From Mesorhizobium sp. B4-1-3 (GTDB taxonomy: Bacteria; Pseudomonadota; Alphaproteobacteria; Rhizobiales; Rhizobiaceae), in contig NZ_VFTG01000005.1 in assembly GCF_006439355.1 (NCBI RefSeq), positions 62,001-126,000 of the forward strand: a stretch of DNA of 64,000 bases. Reading direction: 5' to 3'. Positions within the stretch are counted from its first letter, which is position 1. Each line of letters starts with the position of its first letter. The position numbers and the translations under genes are program-made. Below are positions 54,661 through 64,000 of the stretch, in pieces. The notes beneath the pieces were generated by a model. That model had not been told where the DNA came from and did not search any database. It worked only from the letters and a program-made list of their open reading frames with translations.

Positions 54661-56154
54661 TCAGGCGGCCGCGGGCCTGCGGCCGGCGGCGGTGGCGAGT
54701 TCGCGGATGCCCGGCTCGATATGCTGCAGCGAGATCGAGGAGATGCCCAAGCGCATGAAACGAGAGGGCTTTTCGCTGCGATCGAAGAACCGGTCGCCGG
54801 GTTCGATGATGACGCTGCGCGAAGCGGCCGCTTCCGCCAGGCCGCGTGAATCAGTGCCCCGCGGCCCTTCCAGCCAGAGCGATGTGCCGCCCGCCGAGTC
54901 GGTCGAACGCCACTCTGGCAAGAAGGCGGAAATCGCATGGACCAGACGCTTGCGCCGTTCGTCGAAGGCGGCGGAAAGCCTGCGCACCAGGGCCTCGTGG
55001 TGGCCGAGCGACAGGAACAGCGCGACGGCGCGCTGGTTGTTCGCCGGCGGGTGCCTCAGCATGAAGCGGCGCAGCGCGCGAAGCTCGGCGATCAGCCCCG
55101 CCGAAGCCACGATGTAGCCAAGCCTCAGGCCCGGAGCCAGCGTCTTCGACATCGAACCGACATAGATGACGCGGCCGGAGCGGTCGAGGCTCTTCAGCGC
55201 CTGCTGCGGCGCCTCATCGAGCAGCTGGCTGTCATAGCCGTCCTCGATGATGATCTGGTTGTTGCGGTTGGCGCGCGCCAGAAGGTCCTGCCGACGTTCC
55301 GCCGACAGCGGCACCATGGTCGGGCAGTGGTGGCTCGGCGTTACGAAGACGAAGCCGGAATCGCTGGGGATCGACGAAGTCACGATGCCCGACTGGTCGA
55401 CCGGAACCGGCTGGATGTCGGCGCCGGCCAGCCGGAAGATCGAACGCGCATCCGGGTAGCCCGGATCCTCCATCGCCACTTTCGAGCCCTTGGTCATCAA
55501 CAGCGAGGCGAGCATGTAGAGCGCGTTCTGCGCGCCCAGCGTCACGATGATCTCGTCCGGGTTGGCGAAGATGCCGCGGCGCGGCAGGAGCCTGGCCTGG
55601 ATCTGCTCGATCAGCAGCGGATCGTCGCGGTCCACCATGTCGGATGCCCAGTTGCGGATCTCCAGCACAGCCAGCGCCATGCGGTTGCATTCGCGCCATT
55701 CGGCGGTAGGGAACAGCGCCGGATCGAACTGGCCGTAGACGAACGGATAGGAGGACTTGATCCAGTTGTCGTGCTTGGCCGGCGGCGGCATGTCGCTTGC
55801 GGCGATCTGCCGGCGCGCCTTCCAGTCGATCTCGTTCTGCTGGTCGGGCGCCTTCTGATGCGGCTTGGAGGGGGTGGCCAGCACGTCAGGGTTGACGAAA
55901 TGGCCGCGCCGCTCGCGCGCCACCAGGAAGCCCTGGTCGACCAGCTGCTGGAAGGCGAGCACCACCGTGCCGCGGGCAACCCCAAGTTTTTCCGCGAGAA
56001 TTCGGCACGACGGCAGCGGCATCGAGGCGGCGATCTGTCGGTCGAGAATGGCCGCGACGATCGCTTGGCGGATCTGCGCCTGGAGGGTTTGGCCGGATTC
56101 AGCCGAAATCCGGAACAGGCCGGACCATATGGCCGTGTCATTGCGCTGTGGCAT
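54661..56154 (-). CDS. MocR/PdxR-type regulator (GntR + aminotransferase fold)
   Basis: This 497-residue regulator joins a GntR winged helix (SCRILAEKLGVARGTVVLAFQQLVDQGFLVAR, about residues 49-81) to a PLP-dependent class I aminotransferase domain. The lysine that holds PLP is in VGSMSKTLAPGLRLGY, and the aspartate is in ILIEDGYDSQ-like IIEDGYD. MocR proteins activate or repress genes for amine or cofactor metabolism in response to PLP adducts. The ATG leads MPQRNDTAIWSGLF. It is a candidate controller of the MttB gene. Confidence 0.92.
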   Translation of the reverse strand: MPQRNDTAIWSGLFRISAESGQTLQAQIRQAIVAAILDRQIAASMPLPSCRILAEKLGVARGTVVLAFQQLVDQGFLVARERRGHFVNPDVLATPSKPHQKAPDQQNEIDWKARRQIAASDMPPPAKHDNWIKSSYPFVYGQFDPALFPTAEWRECNRMALAVLEIRNWASDMVDRDDPLLIEQIQARLLPRRGIFANPDEIIVTLGAQNALYMLASLLMTKGSKVAMEDPGYPDARSIFRLAGADIQPVPVDQSGIVTSSIPSDSGFVFVTPSHHCPTMVPLSAERRQDLLARANRNNQIIIEDGYDSQLLDEAPQQALKSLDRSGRVIYVGSMSKTLAPGLRLGYIVASAGLIAELRALRRFMLRHPPANNQRAVALFLSLGHHEALVRRLSAAFDERRKRLVHAISAFLPEWRSTDSAGGTSLWLEGPRGTDSRGLAEAAASRSVIIEPGDRFFDRSEKPSRFMRLGISSISLQHIEPGIRELATAAGRRPAAA

Positions 56155-56280
56155 GGGAAATCTTCCTCGGAGGGCCAGCTGTTTTCACTTGGCTGGACCA
56201 GTGGAGTGTATGGGTGGCATAAGGGGTTGCGCCAATCAATTTTTCTGATCGCTGGGATTTATGCCAGTGATCTATCAGGC

Positions 56281-56396
56281 GCGACGCGAAGCGTCGTCGC
56301 CGCGCGTTTAAGGCGCGACGTGCAGCGTCGTCGCCACTGGGGCCCCGCCCAGCGCTGTGCGCCAGCATCGTCGCCCGCAACGCGCAGCGTCGTCGC
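56281..56396. repeat. Cluster of imperfect 20-base repeats
   Basis: Three near copies of GCGACGCGAAGCGTCGTCGC lie at 56281-56300, 56315-56334 and 56377-56396, with a fourth partial copy ending at 56374. Each copy can fold (GCGACG and CGTCGC). They fill much of the 413-base gap before pgi. The rest of the gap holds the promoters of the divergent MocR and pgi genes, but I see no other clear signal. Confidence 0.6.
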
Positions 56397-56567
56397 GCCG
56401 AAATTCCCGCACCTTCACCGCCCGATACCGCCCTCATCAAAGCGTGATGCAGTGCGGCAAAGCCGCGCTTGAACGAAATGGAATTCGGCTCGATAGAATG
56501 ACGCGCCGACACGCGCCGGAAACATCCGGCCTGTTAAAATGGTCTAAAACCCGCCAGGAGCCCGCCA

Positions 56568-58211
56568 GTGGACCAGTCATCCTTCGACAAGCAACTTGCC
56601 GCCTTGCGCGACCAGCGCGCGGCGGCCAAGGGCTCGATGCGCGAGGCCTTCGCCGCCGATCCCAAGCGCTTCGAGACATTTTCCGCCACCGATGGCGACC
56701 TTCTGCTCGACTGGTCGAAATGCGCCGTCGACACAGATACGATGACGATGTTGGAAAAGCTGGGGGGGGCGGCCGATCTCGCGGGGCGCCGCGCCGCGAT
56801 GTTCGAAGGCAAGAAGATCAACATCACCGAGAACCGCGCCGTGCTGCACACTGCGCTGCGCAACCTGACCGGCAAGAGCGTGATCGTCGACGGCCAGGAC
56901 ACCAAGGCCGATGTGATCGCCGTGCTCGACGCCATGGGCGCTTTCGCCGACGCCATCCGATCCGGCGAGGCGCTGGGTGCCACCGGCAAGAAGATCACCG
57001 ACATCGTCAATATCGGCATCGGCGGCTCCGATCTCGGCCCGGCAATGGTGACGCTGGCGCTCGCCCCCTACCATGACGGGCCGCGCGCGCACTACGTCTC
57101 CAATGTCGACGGTGCGCATATCCATGACACGCTGAAGGGCCTGTCCGCGGAAACGACCCTGTTCATCGTCGCCTCCAAGACCTTCACCACGGTCGAGACG
57201 ATGACGAATGCGCAGACCGCGCGCGACTGGGTGCAGAAGGCGCTGGGCAAGGAAGCGGTCGGCAAGCATTTCGCCGCCGTCTCGACCGCGCTCGACCTCG
57301 TGGCGAAGTTCGGCATCGAGCAGGACCGCGTCTTCGGCTTCTGGGACTGGGTCGGCGGGCGCTATTCGGTCTGGAGCGCCATCGGCCTGCCGGTGATGAT
57401 TTCCGTGGGCCCGCGCAACTTCCGTGCCTTCCTCGACGGCGCGCATGAGATGGACGAGCATTTCCGCTCGGCACCCATGCAGAAGAACCTTCCGGTGCTT
57501 CTGGGGCTGATCGGCTGGTGGCATCGCGTCGTCTGCAAATACCCGGCCCGCGCCGTCATCCCATACGACCAGCGCCTGTCGCGCCTGCCGGCCTACCTGC
57601 AGCAGCTCGACATGGAATCGAACGGCAAGAGCGTCACGCTGGACGGCTTCGCCGCCGCCACGCCGACCGGCCCGCTGGTCTGGGGTGAGCCCGGCACCAA
57701 TGGCCAGCATGCCTTCTTCCAGCTCCTGCACCAGGGCACCGACTTCATCCCAGTCGAGTTCCTCGCCGCCGCGGTCGGTCACGAGCCCGAATTGAAGCAT
57801 CAGCATGATCTCCTGCTCGCCAACTGCCTGGCGCAGTCGGAGGCCTTCATGAAGGGGCGTACGCTGGAAGAGGCGCGCGCGCAGATGCTGGCCAAGGGCA
57901 TGAAGCCGGCCGATGTCGACAGGATCGCGCCGCACCGGGTCTTCTCCGGCAACCGCCCGTCGCTCACCATCCTCTACCGCAAGCTCGATCCGCGCACATT
58001 GGGCCGCATAATCGCGCTCTATGAGCATCGCGTCTTCGTCGAGGGCACGCTGTTCAACATCAATTCCTTCGACCAATGGGGCGTCGAACTCGGCAAGGAA
58101 CTGGCGACGGGCCTGCTGCCTGTCGTTGAAGGCAAGGAGACTGCCGCAAACCGCGACGCCTCGACTGCCGGACTGGTGGCTCATATCCACCAATTGCGTG
58201 GTGCGGAGTAA
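56568..58211 (+). CDS. pgi: Glucose-6-phosphate isomerase
   Basis: This 547-residue isomerase interconverts glucose-6-phosphate and fructose-6-phosphate. It has the signature [15 protein letters not shown] (about residues 144-158), catalytic Glu in the [22 protein letters not shown] segment, and Lys in [17 protein letters not shown] near the end, as expected. The start is a GTG with AGGAG upstream. The HAD phosphatase gene follows closely. Confidence 0.97.
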   Translation: MDQSSFDKQLAALRDQRAAAKGSMREAFAADPKRFETFSATDGDLLLDWSKCAVDTDTMTMLEKLGGAADLAGRRAAMFEGKKINITENRAVLHTALRNLTGKSVIVDGQDTKADVIAVLDAMGAFADAIRSGEALGATGKKITDIVNIGIGGSDLGPAMVTLALAPYHDGPRAHYVSNVDGAHIHDTLKGLSAETTLFIVASKTFTTVETMTNAQTARDWVQKALGKEAVGKHFAAVSTALDLVAKFGIEQDRVFGFWDWVGGRYSVWSAIGLPVMISVGPRNFRAFLDGAHEMDEHFRSAPMQKNLPVLLGLIGWWHRVVCKYPARAVIPYDQRLSRLPAYLQQLDMESNGKSVTLDGFAAATPTGPLVWGEPGTNGQHAFFQLLHQGTDFIPVEFLAAAVGHEPELKHQHDLLLANCLAQSEAFMKGRTLEEARAQMLAKGMKPADVDRIAPHRVFSGNRPSLTILYRKLDPRTLGRIIALYEHRVFVEGTLFNINSFDQWGVELGKELATGLLPVVEGKETAANRDASTAGLVAHIHQLRGAE

Positions 58212-58216
58212 ACGGA

Positions 58217-58942
58217 TTGGCGGATATCAGGGGAATATTGTTCGACAAGGACGGCACGCTTGTCGACTTCAACGCAACCTGGCTCGGCATAGCCGACTTC
58301 ATGGCGATGGACGCCGCCGAGGGCGACCGCTGGAAGGCCGACCGGCTGCTTGCCGCGGCCGGCTTCGACTTCGTCACCAAGCGCTTCAAGCCCGATTCGA
58401 TCTTCGCCTCCGGTTCGAACATGGACGTCGTCGAACTCTGGTTCCCGCGTCTGTCCGATGAGGACCAGATGCGTGCGGTTTCCCGATTCAACGAGATCAC
58501 CTCGGCGCAAGGGTCGGCCATGGCGGTGGCGCTGCCCGGAATTGTTGACTCGCTGCGGACCTTGCATAATCGATCCTATCGGATGGGCGTTGCCACAAAC
58601 GATTCCACGAGCGGCGCCGAGAAGACGCTGGCCACGCTCGGCATCGCGCAGCTCTTCGATGCGGCGTTCGGCTACGACGCCGTTGCCAATTCCAAGCCCG
58701 CGCCCGACACGGTCGTCGCTTTCTGCGACCTGACCGGGTTGAAGCCCGGCGAGGTCGCCATGGTCGGTGACAATCGCCACGATCTCGAAATGGCGCGCGC
58801 CGGCGGCTGTGGTCTGGCGGTGGGCGTGCTCTCCGGCACCGGCACGCGCGACTCGCTGGCGCCGATGGCAGACATCGTTCTGGAGTCCGTCGCCGACCTG
58901 CCGGATTTCCTTGCCACGCGGGTGAACGTGCCGGCCGGTTAG
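58217..58942 (+). CDS. HAD superfamily phosphatase (phosphoglycolate phosphatase-like)
   Basis: This 241-residue protein has HAD motif I ILFDKDGTLVDF, motif II VATNDST, motif III NSKPAPD and motif IV MVGDNRHDLEMA. It begins 5 bases after pgi at a TTG behind GGAG. The family hydrolyses small phosphate esters such as phosphoglycolate, and coupling to pgi suggests sugar-phosphate housekeeping. Confidence 0.85.
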   Translation: MADIRGILFDKDGTLVDFNATWLGIADFMAMDAAEGDRWKADRLLAAAGFDFVTKRFKPDSIFASGSNMDVVELWFPRLSDEDQMRAVSRFNEITSAQGSAMAVALPGIVDSLRTLHNRSYRMGVATNDSTSGAEKTLATLGIAQLFDAAFGYDAVANSKPAPDTVVAFCDLTGLKPGEVAMVGDNRHDLEMARAGGCGLAVGVLSGTGTRDSLAPMADIVLESVADLPDFLATRVNVPAG

Positions 58943-58968
58943 ACCTGCCGCCGTCTCAGAAAAACGCC

Positions 58969-59523
58969 TCAACCCGGCATTCTCCGATGCGACTGCTTCT
59001 TGGCCCGATTGCCGCAGCTGTTCATCTCACACCATCGTCGCGAACCGTTTTTCGTGCGATCTATGAAAAGCCAACGGCAGTCGTGCGGCGGGCATTGTTT
59101 GAGACGCGACAGTTCGTCGCCGCGAAGCAAATCGAGGGCCGACCACGCGATTGCCCCGGTGATGCGGTTGAGATCTCGAAAATGCAACGACACCGGCAAT
59201 CCGGCTAGCGCGGCGGTTCTGAGTGCCTCGGCTGCGTATTTTCGGATGGTGTCGAGCGCGGCAGCGGGAGGTTCGCCGCCGTGAGCGATTGCGGAGCCGG
59301 CGTCGCTTACAGCGCGGCGAAGCGCGAGAACGTCTTTGACCACAGCCTTGTGGTCGGCCGAAGGCAGGGCGAAGTCATTGTCGATCAGGCCGGTTTGCCT
59401 CGACCATGCCAGGATGTCCGCCGCCGTCGCGAGGTGGTCAATTTCCCGGTCCGTGCCTCGCCGACTGATCGTGTTCGCTAGGTCAAGGGCCAGGTTGCCC
59501 GCGATGCGATGGGGAAACGACAT
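58969..59523 (-). CDS. CGNR zinc-finger regulator (ABATE domain)
   Basis: This 184-residue protein starts with GNLALDLANTISRRG, the ABATE domain that is thought to sense stress or small molecules. It ends with the CGNR zinc finger in CPPHDC...WCEMNSCGNRAKKQSHRR, whose cysteines and following basic tail likely bind DNA. It is the last gene of a minus-strand operon and is probably its regulator. Confidence 0.88.
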   Translation of the reverse strand: MSFPHRIAGNLALDLANTISRRGTDREIDHLATAADILAWSRQTGLIDNDFALPSADHKAVVKDVLALRRAVSDAGSAIAHGGEPPAAALDTIRKYAAEALRTAALAGLPVSLHFRDLNRITGAIAWSALDLLRGDELSRLKQCPPHDCRWLFIDRTKNGSRRWCEMNSCGNRAKKQSHRRMPG

Positions 59524-59535
59524 TGGCGACGGCCT

Positions 59536-60432
59536 TCATTTCCTCGCTGGGTCGGTGCTGTCGTGTCCAAACAACGCCAATCCTGCCGCTACCAACAACA
59601 GCGCGGCGCCGCCAATCTCGGCCGCTCCGACCTTTTCGCCGAAGAGCCAAACGCCTACGGCCAGGGCGACGATGGGCGATATGAAGGCGTAGAGCCCGGC
59701 GCGGGCAGTGCCCCATTGTTCAAGCAGGCGCAGATAGATCGTGTAGGCTACGATGGTTCCGAGGAGGGAAAGAAACAACAGGCTGGCCGTAGCCGGAGCG
59801 ACGTCGATTTTTTCTGGCAGCGTCGCCGAAACCTCGCCCAAAAAGAACGAGATAACGATCAGCGCCGCGCCGCCGAGAATGGCGTGGATCGCGGTGAGCG
59901 TCAGGGGCCTGATCGGGCCGATCAGCGGCCGCGCAATAACGCTCCCCGCGCAGTAGCATGCCGTGCCGCCTACGATAGCGGCAAGCCCCAATCCGTTTCC
60001 GGATTCCTGCTCGACAAGACGCGTCCAGAAGAGGCCAAGGAGGCCTGTGCAGCCGAGCGCCAGCGCCAGGCCGTGGCGCCAGGTGGGTTGCTCTTCTCCG
60101 AGGAGGACCGCCAAGCCAAACAGAAGCACCGGAACCAGCGCGAGATTGACCAAGCCGGATAGGCCGGACGGGACCGTTTGCATGCCCCAGAACAGCAGTC
60201 CGTAGGTTCCGGCATTCGTCAGCAGGGCCGATATGATGATTCGCATCGGCCGGCCTTCCGCGAAGGCCGTAAAGGCTCCCTGTGTCCAAAATGCGAGGAT
60301 TCCCGCAGTCAGCAGATAGCGCAGCCCCGCCAAAAGGATCGGGGGAACACCCGCATCCAGGCCGATCTTGACGGCCGCCCAGGTCAGCCCCCAGATCAGC
60401 GCCATGAGGCCGAACAGGGTGAGATTGCTCAT
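59536..60432 (-). CDS. EamA-family (DMT) transporter
   Basis: This 298-residue protein has ten helices in two EamA repeats. It has the IWGLTWAAVKIGLD start of repeat one, a mid-repeat GEEQPTWRHGLALALGCTGLLGL, and GEKVGAAEIGGAALLLVAAGLALFG at the end. It sits 12 bases before the CGNR gene and 10 bases after the ABM-like gene. It may export the product or a toxic substrate of the neighbouring hydrolase. Confidence 0.88.
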   Translation of the reverse strand: MSNLTLFGLMALIWGLTWAAVKIGLDAGVPPILLAGLRYLLTAGILAFWTQGAFTAFAEGRPMRIIISALLTNAGTYGLLFWGMQTVPSGLSGLVNLALVPVLLFGLAVLLGEEQPTWRHGLALALGCTGLLGLFWTRLVEQESGNGLGLAAIVGGTACYCAGSVIARPLIGPIRPLTLTAIHAILGGAALIVISFFLGEVSATLPEKIDVAPATASLLFLSLLGTIVAYTIYLRLLEQWGTARAGLYAFISPIVALAVGVWLFGEKVGAAEIGGAALLLVAAGLALFGHDSTDPARK

Positions 60433-60442
60433 GACGGCAACC

Positions 60443-60769
60443 TCAGCGCAGATCCTGATCGTCGACGAGGATGCGGTGGATCTCGATGCGCTCGGGCAGT
60501 TCGATGAGAAATTCGGCGTCGCGGTCGAGATGATGGACCTTGATCGGGTCGCCCTTTGTGAAGGCGGTCATCGCCTCGATGTCGGGCCAGTAGGAGATGG
60601 TCGTGAACCAGGTCTCCTCTTCCCGGTCCTCCCGAAAAAGCTGGACGCCGAGCGCAACCTGCTGAAGCGGAGGAATGCCTTCTGCCTTCAGATAAGGCTC
60701 GTAGCTGTTCGCGACGTCGCGACGGGTGCGACCGCGCCAGATGCGTGCGATGGTTGGTTTCGTCGCCAT
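60443..60769 (-). CDS. Antibiotic-biosynthesis-monooxygenase-like small protein
   Basis: This 108-residue protein has the short ABM/NIPSNAP-like pattern: IARIWRGRTRRDVANSYEPYLKAEG at the start and FTTISYWPDIEAMTAFT in the middle, which packs as a ferredoxin-like dimer. It lies between the hydrolase and permease genes and is co-transcribed with them. The start at 60769 follows a GGAGACAAAC sequence. Function is not known. Confidence 0.68.
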   Translation of the reverse strand: MATKPTIARIWRGRTRRDVANSYEPYLKAEGIPPLQQVALGVQLFREDREEETWFTTISYWPDIEAMTAFTKGDPIKVHHLDRDAEFLIELPERIEIHRILVDDQDLR

Positions 60770-60808
60770 GTTTGTCTCCTTGGGTCTTTGATTCGCAGAG
60801 AGCCGTGT

Positions 60809-61686
60809 TTACGGCAGCGTTCGCGAGAGGAAGTCGCGCACCAGCTGCAGGGCTTCCTCGAAATGTGTTTCCAACGGCCAATGCCCGGCATCGTCGAGGA
60901 TGTGGAGTTCCGCATCCGGGAGGTCTCGCCGATAGGCGAGCGCCGACTGCTCGGGCATGTAGCCGTCCTGCGGTCCCCACACGATCAGCGTCGGCGGTCG
61001 GTGCTCGCGCAGATAAAATTGGTATCGCGGGAACCATTCGATGTTCTGTTCGAGCTTTTCCATCAGCCGTACCGACACCGCCTTCCGGATACCTGTGTTC
61101 ATCAGCGGCCAATGCAGCTTCCACAGATCGGGAGGGACGCGGCTGGCGACTTCCTCAGAGACCTCGCCGATGAACTCCTTGCGGAATCCCTGCTCGCTCA
61201 CCGCCTCCTCGAGCGGACGATGCCTGTCAACCGATTTGTCCGCCCACCAGGCTTTGATCGTGTCGTATTTCGGCCCGAGCACGTCCTCATAGATGTCGCC
61301 GTTCTGGATGATCAGCGCCGCGATCCTGTCGGGATGCGCTATCGCGTGACGGAGGCCGATCTGAGAACCATAATCATGGAGCCATAGCGCATAACGCTCC
61401 AGATGCAGCGCATCGGCAACGTCAGCCAGAACGCCGGCATAAGCCTTGAAATCATAGTCGAACTCGGCGGGGTCCGGTGTGTCGCTGTAGCCGAATCCAG
61501 GCCAGTCGAATGCTACCGTTCGCCAGCGATCGGCCAGCCCCGGCATCAGGCGTCTGAACTGTAAGACGAGCACGGGTAGCCATGCGGCAAAAGAAGGACG
61601 GGAGCATCGAGCGGTCCTGCTTCCCGCAGGAATATCGTGTGGTCGCCGATCTTTGATCGACGGTGATGTGTGTCGTGGATATCCAT
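60809..61686 (-). pseudogene. Epoxide-hydrolase-like alpha/beta hydrolase, frameshifted
   Basis: The main open frame (254 residues, ending 60809) has the nucleophile motif LWLHDYGSQIG (Asp), later IVWGPQDGYMPEQ and base His in DDAGHWPLE, which fits epoxide hydrolases. It lacks the N-terminal HG loop. That part is found in another frame from an ATG at 61686 (MDIHDTHHRRSK ... LLLPHGYPCSSY). One base missing near 61560 joins HGYPCSSY to QFRRLMPGLADRW. So this is one gene of about 292 residues with one frameshift, either true or an error. Confidence 0.78.
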
Positions 61687-61703
61687 GACTGCTCCGTCTC
61701 TTC

Positions 61704-61720
61704 GTTCTATTCGCTAGAAC
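61704..61720. promoter_or_regulatory. 17-bp dyad upstream of the hydrolase operon
   Basis: GTTCTA and TAGAAC flank TTCGC (61704-61720), 18 bases upstream of the first start codon of the minus-strand operon. It is a good candidate operator, perhaps for the CGNR regulator made by the same operon. Upstream hairpin arms GTTCC/GGAAC lie at 61741-61769. Confidence 0.6.
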
Positions 61721-61834
61721 TGGTAAAACGGGTTTAGATGGTTCCTGTTCCGAGCTTTGCTCGCGGAACCAAGAATGGAAGCGCTGGATGATGCGTGGCG
61801 CCGGATGTCAGGCGAGCGGCGATTGCCGGACTTC

Positions 61835-62548
61835 TTAGCAACCCTTTATCGGAACGAGGGCAAACACCGCGCTGGGCTTAGGCTCGCTGCCGCCGTTTCC
61901 GCCGACGTCCGGCACATGATATTCGCCGAGCGGGCAAAGCCGCGGCCTCGGCAGCCAGGCGCGACCCGGATCGCCGACCAGCACGTCGATGCCGGCGGCG
62001 AGGCAGCGGTCAAGGAACGGCATCATCCGCTGTCCGACATCCTGCGCGTAAAAGACGTCGCCCGCGAGCACCAGGTCGACCGCCGGCGGCGCACCGGCGG
62101 TGAGGTCCTCGTCACGGATTTGGATGGCGACGCCGTTGGCTTGCGCGTTGAGACGGAGCGCCACCACGCCGTTGCGGTCGATCTCCGCCGCGATCACCGC
62201 GCGCGCCCCGGCTTTGGCCGCCGCGATCCCGACCAGTCCCGAGCCGGCGCCGAGGTCGAGCACCCGCTTGCCGGCGACGATCGACGCCCTCTCCAGGACA
62301 TAGCGCGCCAGCACGGCGCCGCCAGCCCAGGCATAAGCCCAGTAGGGCGGCTGCGGCTCAGGCCGGCTTCCGTCGCTATCGTTGTCCGGTTCGAGCAGCC
62401 GCCGCAGGCCGCTGCCGGGATGCGCCTGATAAAGCCGGACCTCCGGCACTGATGGCACCGGCGCCAGCCGCATGTTCGCCTTGATGAAGTCCGCCGGATC
62501 GAGCGCCTTCGTCCGCTCTCGCCCCAAGCCGGCGGAATGATCGCTCAA
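61835..62548 (-). CDS. Class I methyltransferase, METTL/nicotinamide-methyltransferase-like
   Basis: This protein of about 237 residues has the SAM fold ([27 protein letters not shown]) and the DVFYAQD post-motif II. The [18 protein letters not shown] segment before motif I is typical of the ETFBKMT/METTL18-like protein lysine methyltransferases. A TTG at 62548 overlaps the fadD stop. A later ATG (MRLAP) is possible. The substrate is unknown, possibly a protein such as the electron transfer flavoprotein beta subunit. Confidence 0.75.
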   Translation of the reverse strand: MSDHSAGLGRERTKALDPADFIKANMRLAPVPSVPEVRLYQAHPGSGLRRLLEPDNDSDGSRPEPQPPYWAYAWAGGAVLARYVLERASIVAGKRVLDLGAGSGLVGIAAAKAGARAVIAAEIDRNGVVALRLNAQANGVAIQIRDEDLTAGAPPAVDLVLAGDVFYAQDVGQRMMPFLDRCLAAGIDVLVGDPGRAWLPRPRLCPLGEYHVPDVGGNGGSEPKPSAVFALVPIKGC

Positions 62549-64000
62549 GCCTGGTCCCGCAGTGCGCGCCGCAGGATCTTGCCGACCGGGGTCTTCGGCA
62601 GCTCGGTGCGGAACTCGATATATCGCGGCCGCTTGTAGCCGGTCAGGTTCTCGCGACAGTAAGCCATCAGGGCTTCGATAGTGAGCGCCGGATCCTTCTT
62701 GACGACGAACAGCTTCGGCACCTCGCCCGAATGCTCGTCCGGCACGCCGATCGCCGCCACTTCGAGCACGCCGGGATGATGCGCGACGACCTCCTCCAGT
62801 TCGTTCGGATAGACGTTGAAGCCGGAAACCAGGATCATGTCCTTCTTGCGGTCGACGATCTTGGTGTAGCCGCGCTCGTCCATGAAGCCCATGTCGCCGG
62901 ACTTGAAGAAGCCGTCCTCGGTCATCGCCTTGGCGGTCTCGTCGGGCCGGTTCCAATAGCCGACCATCACCTGCGGTCCCTTGATGCAGATCTCGCCGAC
63001 TTCACCGAGCGGCACGTTGTTGCCGTCATCGTCGCGGATGGCGATTTCCGTCGAAGGCAGCGGCAGGCCGATCGTGCCGGTGAAGTCGGCCGAGCTGAAC
63101 TTGTTGGCGGTCGCCACCGGCGAGGTTTCGGACAGCCCGTAGCCTTCGCTCACCGGGCAGCCGGTCAGCGCCTTCCAGCGTTCGGCGACGCCCTTCTGCA
63201 CAGCCATGCCGCCGCCCAGCGTCAGGATCAGCGGCTTGAAGTCCAGCTTGCGGAATTCCTCATTGTTGAGCAGCGCGTTGAACAACGTGTTGAGGCCCGG
63301 AAAGATGTGCATCGGGTATTTCGCCAGTTCCTTGACGAAGCCCGGGATATCGCGCGGGTTGGGGATCAGCACGTTCTGCGCGCCCTGCTGCATGCCCATC
63401 AGCGCGTTCACCGTCAGCGCGAAGATGTGATAGAGTGGCAGCGCGCAGATGAAGTTGAGATGCGCGGGCTTCGGCTTCACCGTATAGGCGTCCTCCACCC
63501 ACAGCGAGTTCTGCGCGACGTTCGAAAGGACGTTGCGATGCAGCAGCACAGCGCCCTTCGAGACGCCGGTGGTGCCGCCCGTATATTGCAGGAAGGCGAT
63601 GTCGTCACCGGAGACCGTGGGCGGCTTGAAGGCGATGGTCGCGCCGGTCTTGAGCACGGCGTTGAACTTGACATGGCCGGGCAGCGACCATGCCGGAACC
63701 ATCTTCTTCACCCGCCGCACGACGAGGTTGACGATGGCGCCCTTGAGGCCGCCCAGCATGTCGCCCATGGCGGCGACGATGACATGCTTGACGGGCGTCC
63801 TGGCGATCACCGCCTGCAGCGTGCCGGCGAAGTTCTCCAGAATGACGATGGCCTGCGCGCCGGAATCCTTCAACTGGTGTTCCAGTTCGCGCGGCGTGTA
63901 GAGCGGGTTGACGTTCACCACCGTGTAGCCGGCGCGCAGTATGCCCATCATCGCCACCGGATATTGCAGCACGTTCGGCATCATCAGCGCCACGCGCGCG
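62545..64000 (-). CDS. fadD: Long-chain acyl-CoA synthetase, N-terminus cut by window
   Basis: The visible 485 residues run off the right edge. The adenylate-forming motifs are [22 protein letters not shown] (P-loop), GYGLSETSP, and [35 protein letters not shown] (hinge, with catalytic Lys nearby at the PVGKILRR end). It activates fatty acids with CoA and ATP. The methyltransferase gene begins inside its stop codon, so they are coupled. Confidence 0.93.
   Translation of the reverse strand, partial: ARVALMMPNVLQYPVAMMGILRAGYTVVNVNPLYTPRELEHQLKDSGAQAIVILENFAGTLQAVIARTPVKHVIVAAMGDMLGGLKGAIVNLVVRRVKKMVPAWSLPGHVKFNAVLKTGATIAFKPPTVSGDDIAFLQYTGGTTGVSKGAVLLHRNVLSNVAQNSLWVEDAYTVKPKPAHLNFICALPLYHIFALTVNALMGMQQGAQNVLIPNPRDIPGFVKELAKYPMHIFPGLNTLFNALLNNEEFRKLDFKPLILTLGGGMAVQKGVAERWKALTGCPVSEGYGLSETSPVATANKFSSADFTGTIGLPLPSTEIAIRDDDGNNVPLGEVGEICIKGPQVMVGYWNRPDETAKAMTEDGFFKSGDMGFMDERGYTKIVDRKKDMILVSGFNVYPNELEEVVAHHPGVLEVAAIGVPDEHSGEVPKLFVVKKDPALTIEALMAYCRENLTGYKRPRYIEFRTELPKTPVGKILRRALRDQA

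Noticed and set aside
56281..56396. 20-base repeats considered as a CRISPR
   Set aside because: Spacing varies (34, 40 and 22 bases between ends), only three copies match and there are no cas genes.
61757..62452. A 231-codon plus-strand frame opposite the methyltransferase
   Set aside because: It lies antisense to a conserved SAM-binding protein and shows no family features.

Overview
This 64 kb window is high-GC chromosomal DNA from an alphaproteobacterium. It is probably a rhizobium of the Mesorhizobium/Phyllobacteriaceae type. That is an inference from the codon bias, the fdsGBACD formate dehydrogenase operon, a DhaA/DbjA-like haloalkane dehalogenase, a rhizobial PmtA-like methyltransferase, many ABC/EamA transporters and LysR/MocR regulators, and the palindromic intergenic repeats. 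I see no tRNA, rRNA, CRISPR array, phage or insertion sequence. The content is mostly metabolic, regulatory and transport genes, with a few core genes (dut, prfC, ilvD, pgi, an mrp-type gene).

Layout. 1-6.9 kb: end of an EamA permease, a CysZ-like membrane protein, a PEP-mutase/isocitrate-lyase family enzyme, an exported unknown protein, HAD phosphatase + dut, an Lrp regulator facing a small DUF6356-like gene, a frameshifted class II glutamine amidotransferase, and a DAO-family oxidoreductase. 7.0-8.5 kb: a TetR-haloalkane dehalogenase operon whose promoter carries an 18-bp palindrome and is probably leaderless. 8.6-17.2 kb: prfC, a VOC protein, ilvD, an MsbA-like ABC exporter, an amidohydrolase and an EamA permease. 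17.2-23.3 kb: two choline-kinase-like phosphotransferases, a methyltransferase, a dimethylglycine/sarcosine dehydrogenase-like flavoprotein and a DeoR regulator, with a structured RNA and strong terminator upstream of the flavoprotein operon. 23.4-26.9 kb: a two-component system divergent from a PmtA-like methyltransferase and a DedA protein, with one 14-bp box in front of each unit.

26.9-34.0 kb: a LysR gene, then a polyamine-type ABC transporter (binding protein, ATPase, two permeases) feeding a gamma-aminobutyraldehyde dehydrogenase. Two large fold-back repeats sit inside this operon. 34.2-38.9 kb: a berberine-bridge-type FAD oxidase and a small operon (exported AhpD-like protein, SnoaL-like protein, small unknown) behind an alpha/beta hydrolase - degenerate cyclase - LuxR fusion regulator. 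39.0-46.2 kb: a complete NAD-dependent formate dehydrogenase operon under a LysR gene with a dyad operator. 46.3-50.3 kb: a DUF47/Pit phosphate transporter pair, a VOC protein, an Mrp ATPase and a CoxG-like protein. 50.4-56.2 kb: a sugar-acid dehydratase, an MttB-family methyltransferase and a MocR regulator. 56.5-64 kb: pgi and a HAD phosphatase, a four-gene minus-strand operon (frameshifted epoxide-hydrolase-like gene, ABM-like protein, EamA permease, CGNR regulator), a METTL-like methyltransferase and the 3' part of fadD.

Taken together the genes serve uptake and oxidation of small C1/N compounds (formate, methylated amines, polyamines, haloalkanes), each with a local regulator. Strongest leads for something undescribed: the structured RNA at 22.2-22.4 kb, the LuxR fusion with its exported AhpD-like operon, the mirrored boxes at 25.5 kb, and the leaderless dehalogenase promoter.
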